A stretch of 64,000 bases of DNA, taken from Siderastrea siderea. Lineage: Eukaryota; Cnidaria; Anthozoa; Scleractinia; Rhizangiidae. Where the stretch lies: assembly GCA_964030785.1 (NCBI GenBank), contig OZ034973.1, positions 2,358,632 to 2,422,631 on the forward strand, given 5' to 3'. Of this stretch, positions 35,481-47,046 are shown piece after piece. Position numbers and translations under genes: made by a program. The number at the start of each line of letters is the position of its first letter. Positions within the stretch are counted from its first letter, which is position 1. The notes under the pieces were generated by a model. That model was not told the origin of the DNA. It was given only the letters and a program-made list of their open reading frames with translations, and ran no database searches.

Positions 35481-36179
35481 TAAATGTTTCACCGAGCGAA
35501 ACGAAAACCAAACCTTGATCGCAGTAGAGCAAAACAACAAGGCGCACTGATCAGAAACGAACAGCAGTGTTTTGAGAAAGGAGTTGAAAAACCAGTTTTA
35601 TTGATTTATTTGTAGTTAAATCAACATTTGAGAATTAATGGCAGGGATATAAACTGCTAACAGTGACAGTAAAAGTCGCACGATTTTTTTACCTCAAGTG
35701 AAATTTCACTGCTCGCGTTTCTGATTAGGGGAGACAAACGACGTTTCTACGCTAATGAAATTTCACCGTTCGCTATCCACCTGGATTGCTTTTAAAATGA
35801 TGAATATGTGAATATCATGTAATAGAACTGTGGGGTGAAGAATTAAATGTAAGGAAGATAGGCGCACCTTTTGCAGTTGCAAAAATAAAGCCTGGAAAAA
35901 AAACAAGGCTTGTACGTTTTTAATTAGTCACGACATCACTTTTAATCCACAACATTTTCAGAAAATGTCATTGCATTAGAATCAAATAAAAAAATACAGC
36001 GTGAAAAGGCTTTTGTGTGATGTTTATTTAATCACTGATACCCACTACAAGAGTCACTGGCTCATTGTGGTTACTCATTTGTACTTGTTGTTGTTTTGTA
36101 CTACTGAACTCGTGAACAGTAAACAGAAATCATGACATGTGCACTAGCCTGTGCGTAGATGTCTGTTTTTTTCCTCTGT

Positions 36180-36632
36180 CAGTATTCAGGAAGGAAAGAG
36201 GAGGTGTATTTAATTATCGTAAAATTTTACCTCCACTGAACGCACTCAAAAGGTTGAGGTGTGGGCGTTATTGTCAACCTCGCCGACGTTACAGTTTATT
36301 GAACACAATCGGTTACCAGCACTGAAAAAACTGCAGCAAAAGGATAAAATGGAAGAATGCTTAATGTACCAAAGCCGGACACGAAAACTCTAAAAAATGT
36401 TACAACTTTCTCAACCGTGCCGTCAATGTTTCAATTGTACCAACAGTGAGCCATTGCTCACATCCAGATTTTTGTTTCCGTTTCGGCAAAAGGCTAGTTT
36501 ATTGGTTTGTCGTCGTGGCTGTACTATACTGTTCGTTATTTTCGACTGTATTAATTGATGGTAATTTTTTATTATCACAAATAACATCTGCCGAGAGTAA
36601 CGACATCCTAATAACAACAACGATTAAAATCT
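36180..36632 (+). pseudogene. broken copy of the unit's second open frame
   Basis: Relative to 52857-53360, an 8-base deletion (TTTTACCTCCACTGAACGC) and a one-base insertion (GCTTAATGTACC) destroy the frame, and TAG replaces a sense codon early on. Confidence 0.4.
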
Positions 36633-36982
36633 GATGATTGTTCAAAGAAATTCTAAAAGTAGCGACTATCGGAAAAGTAAACATCAGAACATTGATTTGT
36701 CCTTCTCTTCCTCTAGAATTTGTGCTTGTTGTGGCTGAATACTCAAGCTACACAATTTTGTCGATCAATTTGCAGTTTGTTGAAATAGTAGCTGGAATTA
36801 AATTGTTCTCTGAATTTCAGTCAGTACTCACATCCTTCACTCAAATACAATGAAGTGTTTTTTTTTTTTTTTTTTTGCCACACCACAGACAACAATACAA
36901 AGATATTAATTAAAGAACAAGGAAAGAAGAAAAGTGGCGAGGAGTATGGCGCGCCTTTCCAGTCAATATTCAAACAATTTAA

Positions 36983-39900
36983 GAGCGCCTGTCTGTAAAA
37001 ATCAGACAAAATCAAAATTCCGCGGCAAGGGTGGAAAATTCGATTTCTTTCACATTTTAATGTTAGATAGGTCAGGGTATAGCTAAAATCACTGGATACT
37101 TTTTTTGGCAAAATATCCTTTTATTTCAAAGAAAAATGGAAATAACGAACTTCCGTTAAAATCGCCATTTGAAGCAGTAAATTATGACATCAATTTGAGG
37201 CGTTCGCGTGCAAAAACAAATCCCTCTGTCGTCTTTTAAACACTCAATTTTACTTTTGCAATCTCTCAAGAGCTTCAAAACTGATTTTGGTAGAAACTGC
37301 GTTGTTCTTTGTGTTTGAAATAATTTAATTTTGAAAGTATGCATTTCTCATCAGGAAAAGTACTTCGTGAATTAAATTATTTTTCACCATGTGCTAAACC
37401 TTCAAATCGATTCAGCTTCTGGCTGTTGAATTAAGAAAAGATGTTCTCAGGATTGCTGCAAAAATTTCTTTGGGCAAACGATTGAGAGCGACGCGAGAGC
37501 TTTTCAAAGTTCGTTAAAATGCAGGTTGTTTGACACTTCTTGGCAACATTCCATTCGCGAGTCACGCACATATTTTAATGTGTTTCGACCCATATGAGAT
37601 CGAAAACGTCAAACAGAAAAACAGTTCGAAATGCTTTTACCTCATTTGCTGTAGAGGACAGGTCCAGAGGCCATTTCCGAGTGATTCTCTTGCCGTTCGA
37701 CGTATTTTGGTCCTGTTGATGCCATCCAATGAACACTGCCAACTGGGTCAGTGTATTGTAAACGGTCGAACAGCTCAGCAACAACCTTTCTTCCAAAACG
37801 TTCGACATCTTTCTACACTGTGACATCTTACTCATCGGTTCAGTTGATTTAATACGAGTGTTGCTCAGTTTTCAGTGCACAAAAGCATTATCAGATTTGA
37901 CTGCTAAATTGGGACCAAACGTGGATGGCGCCGGGTGCGTATTTGGTTTGTCACGCAATGCGTATCAAAGGCATTTTAGGGGGTATTGGAAGGGCAAAAC
38001 CTTTGAGGTGAAGTAAAATAACATACAGTGTTAATTGCAGGATTATTCGTGGTTTTAATGGCGTTGTGTGTCTTTCTTACTTATTACCAGTGTTGTTACA
38101 TCCATTAAAAATTGTATTTGTTACCCTAGCCTAGTAGTCTGAAAAGCAATTCCAACCGTTGTACAAGCTTACAGACATAGTTACAGGTGAGTGGTGCAAC
38201 AGAAGTGGCGCTATTATTAACTAGACCCGACTTTAATACGGGGAAACCTATAACTACGAGGGGCTCCCTTTTGTTAATTGACGAGCGGGTATTCCACCTA
38301 TGATCATTGGTGTCAGTCTGCTGGTTCTCAGCTGGCACAGGATCAGTACAAGGCACAGTTATATCAGGAGTGAAAGTCAGCTCGCTGTTAAAGGGTTGGA
38401 TGGAGTTTTGGACAGGAAGGGTTCTCTCTTCATAACAAATGGGTGCAATCGAAGTTTTTAACTGTGCTCTCTTGTCAGCTGTTTGACTTAGTCTACATTA
38501 GTGTGTCCTGACTAATGAGTGGAGCTTCTAACAGCACGCCAGTGCTGTTTGAAGACTGTGAAATATGGCACGTAACCATGGTAACAAAAAATGAGGTTCT
38601 GTTCCTGAATTTCTGTTTACGAATCTTACTGAGATAGGTTCCCAGTGAGCGAGATCTCTCACAGCAGCCAGCATACTTATCATAATGGATATGAGGATAT
38701 CATAACAGAAATACGTCAAGCATCTTGCCCTTAAACGTCTGTTACCTCTTTCACGTTCTACATACACCTTAATGAGGACGAAGAGAAGAGTGAGGCTTCC
38801 ATCGATAACCTGGCTAATATTCGAATAGACCACAAGCGAATATAAAACTCACCTGATCCAACTTTTACAAGCGAACCAGTCCCGCGTAAGATAATTTCAG
38901 ATCCTTTTTCCCCAGTCCTCTTTCACTTTTTGGCCACTCTCCTTTTCCTTACCGTGATCCGGCCCCTTGTGCTGCAGCTTCTGCTAGACACTATTCCAAG
39001 TTTTGCACGATGGCTGGGACATATCGTCATTGTATTCAAGCGTTCGTTGTAAAAACTGACTTGTAACTTGTGGTATCAGGCCCGCACCAAGGCTGAAATA
39101 AATGCCGCGAGCAAATTGGCCTAGTCAAAGCCTTCCACCCCCCCGCCCCCCCTTCAAAATACACACTCATGCACATAGATACTAACTCTGTTCACAATGC
39201 CACAGTTTGTGTTGATTTCGTCAAACACGACACCTTTTTGGGGACATCCTTCGTTGACAATTTGCCAAAAAGCTGCTTCCTGTTTGCTTTTTCGCCGGCA
39301 AAGTTGTTGGCAACATCCACCAGATTTATAGCATCAGTTTTAAAAAAGTACCCTTAAAGATACAAGGTTTGTTAAAATTGAAACATTTCGACAGCCAAGC
39401 TACGAATTCCTGACCTGTTTTACCTAACTCTCGTAAACGTTTACGTAACTTTTATCACTCGATTGGTGAGATAAAAATAGTTTTGTTCCTTAGACTTGTT
39501 TTAAAACAACATGATGAGCTTAAAGCTTGCAGCAAATACACAGCAGTCGCTTAGCTATTAAAGGCATTAGGGTCCTTCACAGTAAAGCTATACTGCCAGG
39601 GTCAAGGTGATATGGGTGAAGAAAAACATTGGTAAGGAACCTGGGCGACTGAAATGTGCGGTGGGCTAGTAGATTTTTGAAGCCCACTTGCCCGGTGGCT
39701 AGTTACTCAACAGATGTCAAACCCTCTTAAAGATTGTAAAATAATAAAAGGAACTTTTGGCATCAGCATTTAAGACTATTCGTTGCACATTAATTCGTTT
39801 TAATTATATATTCTTTGGCTCATTTATTGTAATGTTTTTTCAACTTCCAAAACGTCTGGGGACTCGAGCCCCCCCCCCCCCCCCCCCTTCTACGGGCCTG

Positions 39901-41406
39901 GGTATTCTTGGTGCATGAAAGTAAGGGAACAATTGTTTTCAAGCTTTTGATTCTTCTGGTGTTGTAACCGCAAACTCCGACAACAAGAAAATGGAACCAA
40001 CAACAACCGTCTTCTGTGTAACGAAGCAATTCATGTATGTAAATATGTATGATTTGTGAAAAAAAAAGTCCGAGGTCGCCCCTCTAAGCCAAAACAATAA
40101 GCACAAACTAGTTAGTCACATCGCAATTTCCTGATAAAAACGATTTTAATGTTCTGGACTCGACGTTTTCAAGAGGTTTTTAACTTAAGCTAGTACACGT
40201 ACCCTTTTTAGCTAATTTTCGTGTTCGAACATTATTATTTGCATGCCTACAACTCACGCCGAGGGGTGACTACTTTTTCTGCATTCTGGCACGGGAGGTT
40301 GAGGTGCCTAAATGTAGCACTAATTTTGTTTCGTATTTTTGGTTCATTACTAGTTCCTCCCATTTCTCGAACCCTGAGCCGTTTAAAAAGAATCAGAGCA
40401 GATTTTGCCCTTCCCCTACCCTCTAGTAAAATGTCCATTCCGATGATTTGCATTGCGTGACGCGGCTCTAGATAGAACTCTGGCCACGTTAGCGGCGACA
40501 TGTGGTGATAAATACCTTTTTGTGTATTGCCAACTAAGCAACACTGACCAGCAACTGAACCGTTGAGTAAGATGTCACAGTGTAGAAAGATGTCGAACGT
40601 TTTGGAAGAAAGGTTGTTGTTGAGCTGTTCGACCGTTTACAATACACTGACCCAGTTGGCGGTGTTCAATGGATGGCATCAACAGGACTAAAATACGTCG
40701 AACGGCAAGAGAATCACTCGGAAATGGCCTCTGGACCTGTCCTCTACAGCAAATGAGGTAAAAGCATTTCGAACTGTTTTTCTGTTTGACGTTTTCGATC
40801 TCAGATGGGTCGAAACACATTAAAATATGTGCGTGACTCGCGAATGGAATGTTGCCAAGAAGTGTCAAACAACCTGCATTTTAACGAACTTTGAAAAGCT
40901 CTCGCGTCGCTCTCAATCATTTGCCCAAAGAATTTTTGCAGCAATCCTGAGAACATCTTTTCTTAATTCAACAGCCAGAAGCTGAATCGATTTGAAGGTT
41001 TAGCACATGGTGAAAAATAATTTAATTCACGAAGTACTTTTCCTGATGAGAAATGCATACTTTCAAAATTAAATTATTTCAAACACAAAGAACAACGCAG
41101 TTTTTACCAAAATCAGTTTTGAAGCTCTTGAGAGATTGCAAAAGTAAAATTGAGTGTTTAAAAGACGACAGAGGGATTTGTTTTTGCACGCGAACGCCTT
41201 AAATTGATGTCATAATTTACTGCTTCAAATGGCGATTTTAACGGAACTTCGTTATTTGCATTTTTCTTTCAAATAAAAGGATATTTTGCCAAAAAAAAGT
41301 ATCCAGTGATTTTAGTTATACCCTAACCTATCTAACATTAAAATATGAAAGAAATCGAATTTTCCACCCTTGCCGCGTTATGTTTGATTTTTACAGACAA
41401 GCGCTC
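36983..41406. mobile_element. nested 4.4-kb element with ~860-bp inverted arms, TTAA target
   Basis: Inserted in the left inverted arm of the 10-kb transposon. TTAA flanks it (36979-36982 and 41407-41410). The left arm, 36983 to about 37846, begins GAGCGCCTGTCTGTAAAAAT. The right arm, about 40552-41406, ends with the inverse TTTTTACAGACAAGCGCTC. The arms are near-identical inverses, each holding the same ~97-codon frame in opposite orientation. The 2.7-kb middle has only short frames, none resembling a transposase, so it is non-autonomous. TTAA targeting fits piggyBac or Kolobok-like enzymes. A poly(C) tract lies near 39870. Confidence 0.85.
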
Positions 41407-41715
41407 TTAATATGTAATGCAACTATTTAATTTCTGTGCCACATTTTTTATTTCCTTTCTGTATGTTTTTATATTGCTGTTATATTTTTTACATATCTTC
41501 CTATTATTTTATATATAAATGCTAAGCCCATTGTGTGTTTTCCTTTATCTTTATTTTATATATGCGTTGTATATTTTTTATATTTGTTCCATATATATAT
41601 ATTTTTTTGCGTTCCAAGTTCGATTTTATATTTTTATTCTAATTAGTATGCAAACACGTGATCACATTACCGTGATTCATGAGGGTCACTATCCGCCATT
41701 TTGGATTCCGGTCAC

Positions 41716-44358
41716 ATGGAGCAAGAACTTTCTTCTGCATGTCGTGCGGCCGCGGATGCCTTGGAAGTTTTAAGTCATTTGAGACCTGGTTTTACAAGAA
41801 ACGTTGTCCCTCGGTTGAATTCAACGTCAGTCTCTCCCAGACAGGCGAACAACGGGGAACGTCTAACTGTTAACAGCGAGGAACCTGGACAACGCACGCC
41901 AGACTATCAACGAGGAAAGTGCCGTTCAATCTACGTCTTCGCCAGTGTTTACAAACAGTTCTATTCAAACGCGGCTAACAACATTATTTCCAACACTTGG
42001 CTCGAACCGAGCTAGCAGGAAGAGTGGTATTAGTAGGAGAACAGCAAGGCCAAAGCAGCCCATAAAGTCCACCAGAGGTCGGCCATCCAAGACAGTCGTT
42101 TACAAGGATCTTGTTATCATTCCAAGTCCCAAGATAAACAAAGTGCCTACTCACAACACCCGTCTAAATTTAGAAGAAAGAGATCTTGTCTGCCACGAGT
42201 TTCCTTTTGACAAATGCTGGGATGCAAATTCCCTTAAAAGTGCCATTTTAAATCGCTTCCCAAAGCTTTTGCTTTTTGAATATGTCAAGGTATGTAGCTT
42301 GTCAAGTCAACTCATGTTAGCATCTTCTATTGTGATCATTTTAATACAAAAAATACATAAGCTTTTATTGTTGTTATTTCATTCGTGCACTTGCAATTTT
42401 CAAGAAGCCTTCAATTAATATCAGTGTTTTTCTCAACCTAGCCATGTTATGGAAAGCTGGTAACTCCTAAGTTGGCAGATGGTATAACTCTGGATGCAGA
42501 AAGATGCAGAAAGATGTTAGGTCACTGACCCCTTTGGAATCTGAGGACGAGTGTGAAACCGACGAGGAACTAGAGAACCCAGTGTTAGATAGAAGTCCAA
42601 GGTATTTTTTCTTTTAAATTTTGCACTGGACGGCAAAAAATAAGACCTGTGGAGATTTCTGTGAGTGTTTTTGTATTCTTCTCTTGTCACAAAACCTCAG
42701 TATAAATAGATATGAAAGTTAATTTGACAGCATCCCAATGCTGTGGAATTAGTTCTTGTATATAGACTGACATCTCAGTTTGTGCTACTATTCTTGACAA
42801 TGTCTTTTTGTTGTAAATATTCTCCAGTTTGTCTCAAAAGGGATCCATGCATCTATTGACTGACTGATTGATTGATTGATTGATTGATTGATTATTTATT
42901 GATTGATTGAAACCTTATGCGGCAGGATATTGTTTGTTATTGGTATACTGCTTCTTGTTCATATGATAATAAAATGAACACTTCAAAGTATTTTACATCA
43001 ATTTTTCACTTGGTTTACTTTGTGTTTTAAGTTTTCTGTCAACTTTATTTCTTTTCAGTGTTAATGGAACACAAAGGAACCCTGTGTTGCTTGCATGTGA
43101 GGAGAGCGAGGAAAAGCAAGCCACAGCTGTGGATGAGTTTTTGCACCACCCCTTCCAGGCAGAGGCAGAGTTAAATAATGTAGAGAGCAGTAACTCTGAT
43201 AGTGTTTTGGTAACACCTGAGTCACCTGTATCAGTAATTTCGCCTGTTTTTAGCAATAACTCTACATCATCTGATGTTTTAGGCAATAACTATGTAACAT
43301 CTGAGTTGCCTGTACCAATAATTGAACCTGTACCTGAACCTCAACAAAAACGTACCATCTATGTCCATAGGTTAAACATTAAGAGAGATATGATTGACTT
43401 ATTCCGAGATCCTTTAATCATGGGTCAAGACATAGAGATAATTGTTATTGATGCTAGGGGAGTCGAAGAAGTAGGCAGAGGTGTTGGGGTACTTAGAGAT
43501 GTTTTCTCTCTTTTTTGGAAAGAAACATATGATTCCCTGTTTATAGGAGAAAATGAGCGTGTACCATGTGTTAGGCATGACTACCAAAGAGAAGAATGGG
43601 TTGCTGTTGGTAGAATTTTGGTAAAGGGATATTTAACTTGTCAATACCTACCAGTCCTTTTGTCTCAAATGTTCCTTGCCTGTCTTTTTTGGGGGGAATC
43701 TGCTGTAAGTAGCTACATGCTAACCCAATCCTTTAGAAATTACATTTCAGCTGATGAAAAACGTGTGATTGACCAGTGCCTAGCTGGTGATATGCAGTGG
43801 GATGATAAAGATGAAATGGACCAGCTTTTAGAAGTGCTGAGTAATTATGATTGTCGAAGTAAGGTTAATTCTGAAAATATTGTTCACATCATTGAAGAAA
43901 TAGCCCATAAGGAGCTTCTGCAGAAGCCGCAATATATTGCGGACTGCTGGAAGGATATAGTTTGCACCCTGCTTCCTAGTTTACCTGATTTGACAGCACT
44001 TTCCACAAGGTACGAATTGTTAATTCCATCCACCAGTAAGCTTCTTAGTTGTCTACAGGCAAACCCTGAGAGTGATGGGGAAAGGGATAGCCTTAAGTTT
44101 CTCAAAAGATATATTAAAGGCCTTGATACTCCTCAGAAATTATCAAAATTTGTAAGGTTTATCAGTGGGTCTGAGTTAATGCTTTTTGATGCAATTCAAG
44201 TACATTTTACAAATGTAGCTGGCTTGGGACGCCGACCAATTGCCCACACTTGTAATACTTTGTTGGAGCTATCATCTACATATCAATCATATCCCGAACT
44301 TAGGGAGGAGTTTAGTGCAATACTGACATCCGATTACTGGGAAATGGACATCGTGTGA
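41716..44358 (+). CDS. HECT-like E3 ubiquitin-ligase protein of the transposon (frame-damaged 5' part)
   Basis: Exons as read: 41716-42289 (donor GTATGT), 42442-42601 (acceptor CAACCTAG) and 43059-44358 (acceptor TTTCTTTTCAG). The last exon is intact for over 420 codons. It resembles a HECT domain: V-I-D-A-R-G-V...G-R-G-V-G-V-L-R-D-V at the N-lobe start, G-R-I-L-V-K-G-Y-L further on, and A-H-T-C-N-T-L-L-E-L near the C-terminus with the cysteine where the catalytic one sits, 34 residues from the end. The first exon has an N-terminal frame from ATG 41716 (MEQELSSACRAAADALE), which must shift near 41865 to reach the basic G-R-P-S-K and L-F-E-Y-V-K part. Exon 2 needs another shift near 42512. So this copy probably makes no full protein unless these are sequence errors. 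The role in transposition is unknown. Confidence 0.6.
42866..42909 (+). repeat. (TGAT)n microsatellite in intron 2
   Basis: TGATTGATTGATTGATTGAT run, slightly interrupted, within the intron between the second and third HECT-gene exons. Confidence 0.9.
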
Positions 44359-44730
44359 TAAACCTTTTAACCAAAATTGAAGACGACTGTTTTATGTGTC
44401 AGTTCTGTAGCACATTGTTTATAAACATACCAGTGATCTCCTTTTATTATAAATTGTGTTAACTGGCTTTGATGTTTATTTACAGTTTTTAAAACGTTAA
44501 CCAATGCACACATTATTTGTGCACCGATTCCTGTACATTATACTGGGAAATCATTAGGGAAAAGTTCTATTGTTATAGCAGGCTTGTTATCTATATTTGT
44601 AGTTGAGATTTGAGCAAACAGCTCTTTTGAGTTGTATTGTTGAGGTTTTAATGTTTTAATGTTGACTGTTGTTAACATTAGGTTGCATCTGTTGTGTTTT
44701 ATTCTGATTGATGTAATTTGAAAGGATAAT

Positions 44731-44736
44731 AATAAA
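44731..44736 (+). terminator. candidate poly(A) signal of the HECT-like gene
   Basis: AATAAA about 370 bases after the stop. The opposing integrase gene has its own AATAAA on the minus strand at 44984-44989, about 16 bases past its stop. A poly(C) run (about 44819-44835) separates the two. Confidence 0.4.
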
Positions 44737-45004
44737 TTTCACACTGTTGACATTTCCAATCTGTCACTGACTTTGCTAGTCACCAATCGAGCGGCAGTGG
44801 GAAGCAAAAGGAAATAACACCCCCCCCCCCCCCCCAGTCGCGCTTTTAGTGTAAACTCTGCTGCCCAACCAATCCAATCCTCATAAAAACCATGACGTAA
44901 TAAAACGAATATTTCTAGAACTAGTTTCCCACTAAACAACGAATTTCAACTTTAAAGCTGGGTACTTGGAATTTCTGTTCAAATTTATTTACCACCAAAC
45001 GGGC

Positions 45005-46678
45005 TTAATTCAAGAAAGTTTCTTGATTGATAAGGATGTCCATGCATCTCAAATATTGAATTCTACCATGTTCACCATCCTCATTCAAAGGATGACATGA
45101 GTCATTCAAAATTTGCAGTTGTTGTGCTGTGAGCTGAACATCAACTGCTGGTATTGAAACCTGGTAATCGTTGTCATCTAACGGAAAAGGGCCATCTGGA
45201 TCAAACCCATATAATGGAATTTCATTTGGGTTTAAAAAACTGTCAACTCCAGAGTATCCAGAGTGTATGTTCTCCAAAATCCCAGAAGTGAAAATTTGAA
45301 GTGGAGACAACTGGTGCTCACCAGAAACAGGGTGATTGTTCCACTGACCTGTAAAGTGTTGCAATGCCCTCTTTATCCTTGGTATGTAAACAAAGTGCAA
45401 TGCAAATAAGTGTGCCTCATTTAACGGGTCCAGAATACCCATGTCTTCCATTCCACTAAAGATATTGGCAAAGTGACAAAGTACACCAGCGTAAATATCG
45501 CGATGAGCGCGCTCAACGCGGCAGTTGTGTACAGAGCTTCCCGTTATCATACTTCCCCTGTCCAGTCCTCGATTCTCTAGCATGTACTGTGCCACCCCGA
45601 CATTTTCCAATCCATGATCACTTCTTACTCTTGAAGGTAAACCAAATTCTTGCACGCCTTTCATGAACAGTTCCAACACCGTGTCTGCTCGGTTATTGTC
45701 CTTTAAGGCGGCATACACAATAAGCCTTGAATAACCATCAACACAGCAGTGCACAACAAAGCGGTACCTGATGAGCTTGTGATTGCCATCTATGTGCCAC
45801 AAAGAGTTCGGCGTTGGTACTGAGTACTTTCTACGGTAAACCGGAGTAGTCCAGCGAAGTGCAGTCCCAAGCGGGTCTTGTCTACGAAGACAGTTGCGAA
45901 CCCTCCATCGTTGGATTCGAAATCCTCCTGCCCTGAGAGCTCCAAGCAATCTTCGTTGTCCAATGTTTGGAGTAATACTTCTAATTTCTTTGACAGCGTC
46001 TTCAAGCTGGGAATCTGAAGAAACATTTATACATTTATATAAAGACTAGAACTGTCACCCATGTAGACTATATACCTTTAATAGAACTTATGCACCTCCA
46101 CTTCCTTTCGACTTAATACCGATAAGCTACTGGTATAAATAACAGTGCTACGCACCTGACAGTGCTGTCCAGTTCTCGTTGTCATCACTTAAATTTAATT
46201 CCCGTCTTCTTCGACGTAACGTACTTTCACTGATTCCTAACAAACTGGCGATTTTTGCCCAGGAGAAGTGCAGTTCACGTAAGAATTCGATCTGCTCTCT
46301 TTCGACAACGATGACTGGTCTTCCACTACCGGTTAGTTTAGAAATAGGACAAGCGAACGAATTCGACGTTGTTGATTCAACGGAGTCTCTCTGCTCATAC
46401 ATTGTCATTACTTGAAAAACAAAGCGTACTTTTGTCAAAACAGCTTCAATAATTGTCTTAAAATCTCGAAGCACAGGGTCATCACTTTGCCACACACTTT
46501 GTAGCAGCAACTGTAAAGTTGAAATTGCATCTTCTAGGCGCAAGTTAGCTTCCTCAAAGTATTCAACTGACAAATCTTGAGCGTTCATATTCTGAATACC
46601 AATCAATAGGCTACGAAGAGACTCTACGAAGTTGTAGAGGCCTCTCTCATTCGCATCTCTTAAAGTCTCGTCCGCCAT
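45005..46678 (-). CDS. DDE integrase/transposase of the 10-kb element
   Basis: Two exons on the minus strand: 46678-46156 (starts MADETLRDAN) and 46014-45005. The donor is GTGCGT, the acceptor follows ATGTTTCTTCAG, and the split codon G|AT restores an uninterrupted 510-residue frame. Residues about 128-162 form a helix-turn-helix (F-S-W-A-K-I-A-S-L-L-G-I-S-E-S-T-L then R-R-R-R-R-E-L), preceded by a G-S-G-R-P AT-hook-like stretch. Residues about 245-400 are an rve-type integrase core with W-H-I-D-G-N-H (D~250), R-S-D-H-G-L-E-N (D~307) and R-V-E-R-A-H-R-D (E~342), a DD(34)E spacing. L-R-x-x-D-P-L-G just before the core is typical of a eukaryotic integrase-like family common in fish and cnidarians. 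All catalytic residues are present, so this gene may be active. It is convergent with the HECT-like gene. Confidence 0.9.
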
Positions 46679-46989
46679 TTTGTTTGAAGTTCGCGGGAAA
46701 GTGTACGATCTCAGTTTTGATCACGTGTTGCATACTAATTAGAATAAAAAAATGCTCACTTGGAACGCCAAAAAAATATGGAATAAGTATAAAAAATATG
46801 CAACGCATATAAAATAAAGAGAACGAAAAAAAAAACAATAGCCTTAGCATTTATATTAATATTAATAGGAAGAGATATAAAAAATATAAAAGCAATATAA
46901 AAACATACAGAAAGGAAATAAAAAATATGGCACAGAAATTAAATAGTTGCATTACATATTAACTTATTTGAATATTGACTGGAAAGGCG

Positions 46990-47046
46990 CGCCATAGAGG
47001 AGGCCTAAAGGAAACTATGAAGCTTATGTTAATTAGGCCTCCTCAA
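46990..47046. repeat. palindromic target region of the transposon
   Basis: GAGGAGGCCTAA, about 23 bases, then TTAGGCCTCCTC. The hairpin also occurs near 27417, 53660 and 60290 and is the exact place where the 10-kb element entered beta. Confidence 0.7.

Larger units (their letters stand above)
36945..46996. mobile_element. 10-kb DNA transposon with integrase and HECT-like genes (possibly IS3EU-type)
   Basis: The ends are TATGGCGCGCCTTTCCAGTC and its perfect inverse GACTGGAAAGGCGCGCCATA. The target duplication is GAGGAG (36939-36944 and 46997-47002). The empty site reads GTGGCGAGGAGGCCTAAAGG at 53655 and 60285. After removing the inner element, the inverted arms are about 280-290 bp: left 36945-36982 plus 41411-41664, right 46718-46996. 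Without the nested insertion the element is about 5.6 kb. Two convergent genes fill it. A DDE integrase core with an N-terminal helix-turn-helix, a HECT-like partner and a 6-bp duplication recall the eukaryotic IS3EU group; that name is from memory and not checked. Confidence 0.9.

Noticed and set aside
37530..40868. Two copies of a 97-codon frame in opposite orientation
   Set aside because: They are the same sequence in the two inverted arms of the nested element; no domain and no sign of coding constraint.
42490..42516. The 10-bp tandem duplication GATGCAGAAA as cause of the HECT-gene frameshift
   Set aside because: Removing one unit does not bring the flanking frames together; a single-base loss nearby explains it better.
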